Shown piece by piece: positions 14,993-20,601 of a stretch of DNA of 20,601 bases; the first letter of the stretch is position 1; each line of letters begins with the position of its first letter. A program made the translations under genes and the position numbers. The notes under the pieces were generated by a model that did no database searches, was not told where the DNA came from, and saw nothing but the letters and a program-made list of their open reading frames with translations. This stretch comes from CAZFGK01 sp964518635 (lineage in GTDB: Bacteria > Zixibacteria > MSB-5A5 > GN15 > FEB-12). The DNA lies in the NCBI GenBank assembly GCA_964518635.1, contig CAZFGK010000036.1:1-20601 (forward strand). The letters run 5' to 3'.

Positions 14993-15727
14993 ATGACGAT
15001 GTTTCACACGGATGTTTCACCGACAATGCGAAGATCGCCCGTCGGTGCAAATCAGACGGTCAGCCCAAGCACGGACGCGACGCTGACACGGTCGGTGAAG
15101 TACCTTATCCACGCCCTTCGCAATCGATTGGTCGTTGTGACTGCTGCGGCTGAGATGCTCGATCCGGTTTCGACCGGCCCCGATTCTCCGTCCTGGACAT
15201 GGGGAGGTACTCTGCGGGATGAAGTCATTTCGTTAAGTCACACCATCGATAGTCTCGAAGCCACCCTTCCAATTGAATCCGAACGCTCCTACCGAACTTT
15301 TCTTGCCGAAGAACTCACAGCAAGCACGATCCGCCTCTTCAAGAAGTTTGGGCTCGCCGGACGGAGTGCAAGTCTCCCTGCCGAGCAGGATATCGCAGTA
15401 GTAGTTCGTCGTCGTTTGATTGGCACACTCTTCGATATGATCTGGGTTGCTCAGGTCTCCAGTGTCGAAGCGGCAAAGAGACTGAAACTCTCAATCTCAA
15501 AAGATGCGAAAATTGCAACCGTCCGCATTGTCTCGCCGGTAGATAGTCAGATCGCCAGCGATCCTATTAACGGCGAAGCACTAAATTGCGTGCAGCTCAT
15601 CGCCTCGAATCTGGGCGTTGATCTTGATATGACAATCGAAACAGATGACGAGACTGGTGAGCGGCAAATTGTTTCGAACGTCTCATTCTCCACGTCAGAC
15701 ATTGTATTCGTAGGAAAGAAATCATGA
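14993..15727 (+). CDS. Histidine-kinase-like protein with degenerate ATPase domain (possible histidine phosphotransferase)
   Basis: A 244-residue soluble protein. Residues 31-105 look like the dimerising helix pair of histidine kinases: LIHALRNRLVVVTAAAEML has His40 in an H-box-like setting, and a second helix follows (LRDEVISLSHTIDSLEATL). The rest has the layout of a kinase ATPase domain (RRRLIGTLFDMIWVAQVSS where the N-box should be, then ALNCVQLIASNLGVDLDM and a final strand), but the N-box Asn and the glycine-rich G-boxes are missing. There is no sensor or membrane segment. This resembles the Spo0B/ChpT type of phosphotransferase, which relays phosphate without binding ATP. AAAGGA 9 bases upstream favours ATG 14993 (ATG 14999 is also possible; the frame opens at TTG 14963). 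It overlaps the NtrC-type gene by ATGA. Confidence 0.6.
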   Translation: MTMFHTDVSPTMRRSPVGANQTVSPSTDATLTRSVKYLIHALRNRLVVVTAAAEMLDPVSTGPDSPSWTWGGTLRDEVISLSHTIDSLEATLPIESERSYRTFLAEELTASTIRLFKKFGLAGRSASLPAEQDIAVVVRRRLIGTLFDMIWVAQVSSVEAAKRLKLSISKDAKIATVRIVSPVDSQIASDPINGEALNCVQLIASNLGVDLDMTIETDDETGERQIVSNVSFSTSDIVFVGKKS

Positions 15728-17181
15728 AGACTTTGACCAATGCGAAATCACTCCAGGGAACTGTTCTGATCATTGATGATGAACGAGTTATTCGGGAACA
15801 TCTTGCACGGTTGCTACAGGCCGAGGGACTCAAGACAGAGACGGTGGCAACGCTTCATGAAGGAATCGCTGTTCTACAACATCAACAGGTAGAATTGGTT
15901 TTTACCGATCTTCGCCTCGGACATGAATCGGGACTGGATGTCATCCGTATGCTCCGTCAGAGTTTTCCGGGGACAGAATCAGTGGTCATGACCGCATTTG
16001 GCTCGATAGAGGGGGCTGTCGAGGCATTGCATCTTGGAGCCATAGATTATCTGACCAAACCACTGACAGAGGATGCAGTCAAGCTCGTTGTCCACAAAGT
16101 GATTGAACGGAAGCGACTGGTTGATGAAGTCAGTCGCCTGCGACAGCATGTCGCCATGAACTATGGATTTGACAATATCATCGGTATTTCAAAGCCGATG
16201 CTTCAGGTCAAAGACACCGCTCGTCGCATTGCACCGACTGATATCACGACTCTGATCACTGGTCCATCAGGGACGGGAAAAGAGCTCTTTGCACGGGCAA
16301 TTCATCATCATTCACTCAGGCGAAGCGGTCCATTTGTAGCAATCGACTGCAGCTCGATTCCGGAAGCATTGCTCGAATCAGAATTGTTCGGGCATGTGCG
16401 CGGAAGCTTTACTTCTGCATGGAATAACAAGAAGGGATTGTTCGAAGAGGCCGAGGGAGGGACCATCTTTCTCGATGAACTCAGCAATTTGCCAATTTCA
16501 GTGCAGGTCAAACTGCTGCGTTTTCTGCAAGATGGCACCATCCGCCCGGTCGGCTCGAATGATCAGAAGAAAATCAATGCGCGCGTTATCGGTGCGAGTA
16601 ATCGTGATCTGACAGAGATGGTCGCCCGTGGGACATTTCGCGAAGATCTCTACTATCGATTGAATGTTATCCCGCTCAATCTTCCTCCGCTTCGTGAACG
16701 CCGCGAAGATATCGAAATGCTCACCGACTATTTCCTCCGTCGTATCGCCGCTGAAATCGGCAAGGCACCACTGGCAATAACTCGTCGGGCAATCGAAAAG
16801 CTCCTCTCACACGAATGGCCGGGGAATGTGCGTGAACTCGAAAATACCCTCAAGCGTGGTGTCGCGCTCTGTCAGGCAGAACAGCTTGATTTCGACGACA
16901 TCATGTTCATTCGAAACGAATCGACGATTGATGCCCCGTCATTCAGCATGGTCCCACGCGGACGACTCATGGACGCAACCCAACGTCAGACTATTCTCCG
17001 CGCGCTCTCTGATAACAACTGGAACTACACCCAGACTGCCCAGGCATTGGGAATTGGTCGGACGACTCTCTGGCGCAAAATGAAGAAGTATGAGCTGGGG
17101 AGCAAAGGGCTCGACGATGCCTTTGGTGCTGAAGAGATGAATGAGAGCATGGTTGAGGATCTCGACGAGGTGATGGCGTGA
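15724..17181 (+). CDS. NtrC-family response regulator (receiver, AAA+, Fis-type HTH)
   Basis: A 485-residue bacterial enhancer-binding protein. Receiver domain at 12-130 with acidic pair D18/D19, phosphoacceptor D62 (VFTDLRLG), T90 and K112. AAA+ domain at about 150-385: Walker A GPSGTGKE at 180-187, Walker B GTIFLDE at 246-252, arginine-finger region FREDLYYRLN, PPLRERREDI, and WPGNVRELEN. The sigma-54 contact loop, normally GAFTGA, reads GSFTSA at 227-232. Fis-type helix-turn-helix at about 433-455 (NYTQTAQALGIGRTTLWRKMKKY). It should bind upstream sites and remodel sigma-54 polymerase in a phosphorylation-controlled way. Both ends overlap neighbours by four bases, binding it to the histidine-kinase-like and GAF genes as one unit. 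Its targets are unknown. Confidence 0.93.
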   Translation: MKTLTNAKSLQGTVLIIDDERVIREHLARLLQAEGLKTETVATLHEGIAVLQHQQVELVFTDLRLGHESGLDVIRMLRQSFPGTESVVMTAFGSIEGAVEALHLGAIDYLTKPLTEDAVKLVVHKVIERKRLVDEVSRLRQHVAMNYGFDNIIGISKPMLQVKDTARRIAPTDITTLITGPSGTGKELFARAIHHHSLRRSGPFVAIDCSSIPEALLESELFGHVRGSFTSAWNNKKGLFEEAEGGTIFLDELSNLPISVQVKLLRFLQDGTIRPVGSNDQKKINARVIGASNRDLTEMVARGTFREDLYYRLNVIPLNLPPLRERREDIEMLTDYFLRRIAAEIGKAPLAITRRAIEKLLSHEWPGNVRELENTLKRGVALCQAEQLDFDDIMFIRNESTIDAPSFSMVPRGRLMDATQRQTILRALSDNNWNYTQTAQALGIGRTTLWRKMKKYELGSKGLDDAFGAEEMNESMVEDLDEVMA

Positions 17182-17720
17182 TCTCCTATTCCCCTGAGGA
17201 CTGGGACAGACGAAAAGAGAACCGCACACCGCGCTATCGAATCGATCTCTCCCGTCTCCAGCAGGAAAAATCTGATCCCGCAGCGTTGTTTTCGACAGTC
17301 ACAAAGACACTTTGTCGCTACCTGTCGATTCATCGCGGACTACTCGCCCTTGATTCCGACAAGCGACTGACCTGTGTGTCGTCATTTAATCGCGGCGATG
17401 AATTTCGCCAATTGTCGCTGCCAATGCCTGAGCAATCATCACTCCTCAGAAAAGTCGCCGAGCATCGCTTTTTGTACACTGACGACTACTACGGACTCTT
17501 CGATGGCTCATCGCTCGAACGGCGGCTACTCATCGACGAAGACACCGTCTCGATTGCAGTATTGCCGCTGATGCATGAAGGGCTTTGCCTTGGTGTGGTG
17601 GCGTATGCATCCTCGCAGCCGCAGGCATTTGTCGGAGCGGAAGAGGAACTACTGCTGCCGATCTGTGAACAGTTTGCCAGAATACTTGCTGAGTCACGTC
17701 TGGCAGTTTCTCAGGAGTAA
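17178..17720 (+). CDS. GAF-domain protein
   Basis: A 180-residue soluble protein with one GAF-like domain over about residues 35-175. Pattern: helix ALFSTVTKTLCRYLSIHRGLLALD, strand KRLTCVSSFNRG, helix SSLLRKVAEHRFLY, then strands SIAVLPLMHEGLCLGVVAYAS and the closing helix EEELLLPICEQFARILAESR. GAF domains bind small ligands (cyclic nucleotides, amino or keto acids, haem) or mediate protein contacts; no ligand can be named. There is no output domain, so it probably acts on its neighbours. The GTG start overlaps the regulator stop (GTGA). It ends 8 bases from the convergent mltG stop, with no terminator hairpin between. Confidence 0.75.
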   Translation: MISYSPEDWDRRKENRTPRYRIDLSRLQQEKSDPAALFSTVTKTLCRYLSIHRGLLALDSDKRLTCVSSFNRGDEFRQLSLPMPEQSSLLRKVAEHRFLYTDDYYGLFDGSSLERRLLIDEDTVSIAVLPLMHEGLCLGVVAYASSQPQAFVGAEEELLLPICEQFARILAESRLAVSQE

Positions 17721-17728
17721 ATTCTCTC

Positions 17729-18754
17729 TTAATGCCCTTGTCTCTGTTTCCGTTTGATTTCAGAGCGAGCGCGATTGTGCTCTTCGTTCGTGCGGCTAAA
17801 TCGGTGCCGTCCTGTTCCGTCTGCTACAAAGAAAAGATATTCGGTCTTCTCCGGTCGCATGACCGCCTGAATGGCAGTCAATCCCGGTGAATTAATCGGC
17901 GTGGGTGTCAGCCCTGGCTTTCGATAGGTGTTGTAGGGAGTCACGCGATCAAGATCATTTCGTGTTAATGGCCGGTCGAGCCCACCAAGTCCGTAGATCA
18001 CCGTCGGGTCTGCATCCAGTTTCATTCCGATCTTGTAGCGATTGAGATAGACAGATGCGATAGTCGGTTCCTCATCATCACGCAACGCTTCCGCTTCAAC
18101 AATACTCGCCAGAATCATGACCTGATCGGGAGTGAGAGTCCCCTGCTCACGAACATAGCGCGCGAAAAGTGAATCGGTTCGTTCCCGATAGGTGCGAAGT
18201 AACAGATCAATGACATCTGTTGCCGGTGTTCCCCACGGTACGGTATACGTATCAGGATAGAGATACCCTTCAAGCGTCGGCAGCGAATGTTTTGCAAGCA
18301 GTGACTTGGTATTCGCCGGGTTGAGTAGCCAGACTGAATCGATGTCGACATCGGTATCAAGAATCGATGCCACTCTCCAGATAGTTGTTCCCTCGGGGAT
18401 GGTGAAGGTGATGGTGACTATCTCCCCCTTTTTGAATTTTTCGAGTATTTCAAAAAGAGAGAGCTTGCCGGAGAAATCATATCGACCGGGGCGGATCGTT
18501 CGGTCGATCTTCTGCCACTTCCCGATCCAGACAAAGAGTGGGCGTGATTTGATCACCCCTTTTGCTTTCAGGGAATCGGCGATAAGCCCGTAGTTGTCCC
18601 CTGATTTTACTATGAGAGAATGGGTGGTCGAGCCGAGATCGACCGCTTCGAATTCGTACTTGAGCCAGAACCATCCGGCAAGTGCCGCAGCGGCAAGAAA
18701 GAGGACAAGCCAGAGAAGAGCGCGAAGCCAACCAGTGAAGAATCCGAATATCAT
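17729..18754 (-). CDS. mltG: Endolytic murein transglycosylase MltG
   Basis: MltG cuts nascent peptidoglycan strands at the inner membrane and is thought to set or end glycan polymerisation. The 341-residue protein has an N-terminal membrane anchor at about 10-32, a LysM-like segment (VKSGDNYGLIADSLKAKGVI, 49-68), and the catalytic YceG domain: TIPEGTTIWRVASIL, LEGYLYPDTY at 161-170, the catalytic Glu220 in ILASIVEAEA, PYNTYRKPGLTPTPINSPG, and YLFFVADGTGRHRFSRTNEEHN near the end. Every expected motif is intact. It follows ruvX by 9 bases, an arrangement common in many bacteria (yqgF and yceG neighbours). Confidence 0.93.
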   Translation of the reverse strand: MIFGFFTGWLRALLWLVLFLAAAALAGWFWLKYEFEAVDLGSTTHSLIVKSGDNYGLIADSLKAKGVIKSRPLFVWIGKWQKIDRTIRPGRYDFSGKLSLFEILEKFKKGEIVTITFTIPEGTTIWRVASILDTDVDIDSVWLLNPANTKSLLAKHSLPTLEGYLYPDTYTVPWGTPATDVIDLLLRTYRERTDSLFARYVREQGTLTPDQVMILASIVEAEALRDDEEPTIASVYLNRYKIGMKLDADPTVIYGLGGLDRPLTRNDLDRVTPYNTYRKPGLTPTPINSPGLTAIQAVMRPEKTEYLFFVADGTGRHRFSRTNEEHNRARSEIKRKQRQGH

Positions 18755-18763
18755 GGTGCGAGC

Positions 18764-19213
18764 TTACGACCCGTCGCGTCGCTGATCAAGATAACGTTGC
18801 AGCAGAATCGCGGCGGCGAGACGGTCGATCTTCTCTTTGTTCCCTTTGATTCGTTTGCCGTGGGCATGCAATACGGCTTCGGCCTCTTGTGAGCTGACAA
18901 ATTCATCGGAACGGGTGATCGGGATATCCCCCACACTGCCGAGTTGCTCGTGAAGCCGCTCAGCGAGTCGCTCGATAAAACGATCGACCGCGTCCGACAT
19001 TTCGCTGGCGCGGCCGTCGGCATGAAGCGGGTACCCAACGACAATTTCAGTTGGTGATTCGCGCTCAATGATAACGAGAAGTTGATTGATTGCCTCCTTC
19101 ATGGAGCTTGTCACAATCGTGGTCAACGCGGTCGCGATGAACGCATCGGGATCAGAGATCGCGACACCGATTCGTTTCCGTCCATAGTCTATTCCGAGCA
19201 GTGGGGCTGGCAT
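18764..19213 (-). CDS. ruvX: Putative pre-16S rRNA nuclease / Holliday-junction resolvase-like protein (YqgF/RuvX)
   Basis: A 149-residue RNase H-fold nuclease, implicated in 16S rRNA 5'-end processing and earlier proposed to act on Holliday junctions. Motifs: LLGIDYGRKRIGVAISDP at about 5-22 with catalytic Asp9, EIVVGYPL at 56-63, the acidic site RSDEFVSSQEAE at 101-112 (family DER-type motif, here DEF), and KIDRLAAAILLQRYL with the last catalytic Asp130. The frame is open for 63 codons further upstream, but that part reads through a repeat-rich intergenic region and has no family counterpart, so ATG 19213 is chosen. No Shine-Dalgarno is visible. Confidence 0.88.
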   Translation of the reverse strand: MPAPLLGIDYGRKRIGVAISDPDAFIATALTTIVTSSMKEAINQLLVIIERESPTEIVVGYPLHADGRASEMSDAVDRFIERLAERLHEQLGSVGDIPITRSDEFVSSQEAEAVLHAHGKRIKGNKEKIDRLAAAILLQRYLDQRRDGS

Positions 19214-19255
19214 GATGGGAAGGTAGGGGGGGAAATGTCGACAGGAAAGCAAGAG

Positions 19256-19283
19256 AAAGGGCAAGTCTGAAGGCCTGCCCTTT
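19256..19283 (-). terminator. Hairpin, possible terminator of the dockerin gene
   Basis: AAAGGGCA (19256-19263) and TGCCCTTT (19276-19283) form a perfect 8-base stem with a 12-base loop. Read on the minus strand the stem is followed by CTCTTGC, so it ends in a pyrimidine-rich but not pure-T tract. It lies downstream of the dockerin gene and its repeat and upstream of ruvX, so it could stop minus-strand transcription before ruvX. Confidence 0.4.
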
Positions 19284-19286
19284 ACA

Positions 19287-19378
19287 GGACGGGTGGCCCT
19301 GATCACCAGATCAGGGTTCCAGTTTCCGTGCGCGGCAGACGCCCTCGTCTGCCCTCTTTCATCAGCTACGACGACTCT
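19287..19378. repeat. 92-base two-hairpin repeat, copy A
   Basis: Matches copy B at 20510-20601 at 90 of 92 positions (differences at 19291 and 19323). It contains two perfect stem-loops: CCCTGATC/GATCAGGG (19297-19304 and 19309-19316, loop ACCA) and GGCAGACG/CGTCTGCC (19334-19341 and 19346-19353, loop CCCT). It carries no coding potential. It lies in the 163-base gap between ruvX and the dockerin gene, and its last two bases form part of that gene's TAG stop. REP-like or miniature-element-like intergenic repeat; family unknown to me. Confidence 0.9.
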
Positions 19379-20195
19379 ACTTACACTCAGCCAATTGACC
19401 ACCCAAGAATAAATGTTCTGTCAGAGCGATGAGGTCAGCCATATCAACCGAACCATCTGCTGAGCCATCGACATTTGCGGCCTCGACGCACGTAAGTGCT
19501 ACGCCGGTACCAAAGAGATGATCGATCAGTAGCGTTTGATCTCCGATATCGACGCCATCTTCGCCATCGATGTTTCCCATAATGTTCACACAGCATGGCC
19601 GGTCGGGGTCGTGGATGACCACTCTCTTTCGCCACGCAGGAACATACCGGAACTTGCTGCCCCTTTCTCCAGGGTTCTTGCCCACAAGCACAAGTTGGGA
19701 ACCACCACTGAATGTCATCGTATCAATGACAATTTCGTCAATTCGATCCCACCGCCCACACGAAAAGTAATAGGTCGCGAGGAGAATGGAATCGCCACCT
19801 GTCTGGAGACCAGAAGTAAGCAGGCGAACACCAAAAAAGAGGAACTGGCGATATGTATTTGTAGTGTCTATATCTTCTTTTCGTAATCCTCCGAGCTTGA
19901 AATCGAAGGCCGCGCGAGCTTTCTGAGAGAATACAACACTGTCAATTCTTACATTTTCATTTCCCCAATTAAAACCTGCAGAAAGTGAGGTAATATCCAC
20001 ACTATCGTGTTTGATCCAAAGATCAAGAGAGAATCTATTATTCCCCTCACTTCCAAGAGACTCCGAATGAGAAGATAGCCAGATTTCGTCTCGCACTCCC
20101 GGATCGATTGTATCAAGAACAGTTTGTCCTCTTGCTTCACTCCAACAAACTACAAGAACGACAGATAACAAGATGAACATGAATCGGCTCTTCAT
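19377..20195 (-). CDS. Secreted protein with cohesin-like region and C-terminal dockerin-type repeats
   Basis: A 272-residue exported protein. Signal peptide at 1-24 (MKSRFMFILLSVVLVVCWSEARG). Residues about 40-195 form a beta-rich region (SLDLWIKHDSVDITSLSAGFNW, RIDSVVFSQKARA, SILLATYYFSCG, DEIVIDTMTF) that resembles cohesin-like beta-sandwiches. After CCVNIMG at about 201, two dockerin-like calcium-binding repeats follow: NIDGEDGVDIGDQTLLIDHLF and NVDGSADGSVDMADLIALTEHLF, each starting with an Asp/Asn-rich loop and then a helix. No enzyme motif is seen. ATG 20195 has GGAGG 4 bases upstream and starts a proper signal peptide; the 20 extra upstream codons do not. The gene looks more AT-rich than its neighbours. 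Confidence 0.75.
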   Translation of the reverse strand: MKSRFMFILLSVVLVVCWSEARGQTVLDTIDPGVRDEIWLSSHSESLGSEGNNRFSLDLWIKHDSVDITSLSAGFNWGNENVRIDSVVFSQKARAAFDFKLGGLRKEDIDTTNTYRQFLFFGVRLLTSGLQTGGDSILLATYYFSCGRWDRIDEIVIDTMTFSGGSQLVLVGKNPGERGSKFRYVPAWRKRVVIHDPDRPCCVNIMGNIDGEDGVDIGDQTLLIDHLFGTGVALTCVEAANVDGSADGSVDMADLIALTEHLFLGGQLAECK

Positions 20196-20251
20196 AAATC
20201 CTCCGTTAGCGGTATCAACTTTTGCACTAGTGGCATGAGTCTCATTCGCGA

Positions 20252-20509
20252 TCAATCACAGCTTGGCAAAGCTGCAAATGTAATGAACAAGTGTTCGACG
20301 AGAAGAGTTAAGTCCCCAATATCGATACCGGGAATCCCTTCTAGATTCGCTTCGTTATAACAGCTTACCGTTTCAAATGAAGTAAACAGATAGTCGACCA
20401 GAATCGTCAAATCCCCAATGTCTGGAGTGTCATTTATCGATCCATCTACATTCCCTCTCATTCCAACACAGCAATCTCTGGCTAGAACAAATCCATCTTG
20501 ACCACCCTT
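20252..20509 (-). pseudogene. 5'-truncated dockerin-domain gene remnant
   Basis: Two dockerin-type repeats survive (GNVDGSINDTPDIGDLTILV... and ANLEGIPGIDIGDLTLLVEHLF), ending in a normal stop at 20252. The frame continues upstream of the first ATG (20461) with family-like residues (QDGFVLARDCCVGMRGN), but about 50 bases further it meets repeat copy B, and an in-frame TGA inside that copy (20536-20534). No start codon with a ribosome site, signal peptide or body domain is present. The simplest reading is the tail of a larger secreted dockerin protein whose 5' part was lost at the repeat boundary. A short protein from ATG 20461 (69 residues) is possible but unlikely. Confidence 0.55.
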
Positions 20510-20601
20510 GGACAGGTGGCCCTGATCACCAGATCAGGGTTCCAGCTTCCGTGCGCGGCAGACGCCCTCGTCTGCCCTCTTTCATCAGCTACGACGACTC
20601 T
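20510..20601. repeat. 92-base two-hairpin repeat, copy B (runs to window end)
   Basis: Same orientation as copy A, offset by 1223 bases, with both stem-loops intact (20520-20527 with 20532-20539, and 20557-20564 with 20569-20576). It may continue beyond the window. It abuts the truncated dockerin frame. Confidence 0.9.

Noticed and set aside
14660..15007. 115-residue minus-strand open frame across the divergent intergenic region
   Set aside because: Overlaps gatC in another frame; the resemblance between its SEPFLK and LEPFLN segments is only the 14-base direct repeat translated.
19214..19402. 63-residue N-terminal extension of ruvX
   Set aside because: It translates the hairpin and repeat copy A, has no family counterpart, and the normal YqgF start is at 19213.

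Overview
The window looks like a piece of a Gram-negative chromosome, probably a metagenome-derived contig from the FCB superphylum. KdsB (CMP-Kdo for lipopolysaccharide), a Wza-like outer-membrane export protein and a beta-barrel-like protein indicate an outer membrane. Secreted proteins ending in Cys-Cys plus paired dockerin-like repeats (GNxDG...DIGDLTxLVxxLF) are a style I associate with candidate phylum Zixibacteria and relatives. That assignment is inference; no rRNA or tRNA gene is present to confirm it.

Region 1 (1-14793, minus strand) is one long gene train. In transcription order it reads gatC, kdsB, pyrG, a SLBB/Wza-type export protein, a Wzz-type chain-length protein, a left-handed beta-helix acyltransferase, a DegT-type aminotransferase, a GT4 glycosyltransferase, a second DegT-type aminotransferase, a polytopic membrane protein, panC, a Nudix hydrolase, panD, a stand-alone GlmU uridylyltransferase domain, a small beta-barrel-like secreted protein, a LytR_C-domain membrane protein and a short Lys/Arg-rich protein. 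Several neighbours overlap by ATGA or GTGA, indicating translational coupling. The theme is envelope polysaccharide: CTP (PyrG) and CMP-Kdo (KdsB), UDP-GlcNAc (GlmU domain), an acetylated amino sugar (aminotransferase plus acyltransferase), its transfer (GT4), and chain-length control and export (Wzz/Wza). Pantothenate synthesis genes are embedded in it. A sigma-70-like promoter with a straddling inverted repeat lies just before the export gene.

Region 2 (14993-17720, plus strand) is a compact three-gene signalling cassette, coupled by 4-base overlaps: a histidine-kinase-like protein whose ATPase half looks degenerate (possibly a Spo0B/ChpT-type phosphotransferase), an NtrC-type receiver/AAA+/Fis regulator with a variant sigma-54 contact loop, and a GAF-domain protein. 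A 14-base direct repeat lies twice in its upstream region. This is the most unusual part of the window.

Region 3 (17729-20601, minus strand) holds mltG and ruvX, then a secreted dockerin-type protein and a 5'-truncated dockerin remnant. Two copies of a 92-base, two-hairpin repeat bracket the dockerin genes; the second copy runs to the last base of the window, suggesting the contig was cut at a repeat. No CRISPR array, transposase, rRNA or tRNA gene was seen, and no gap between genes exceeds 300 bases.
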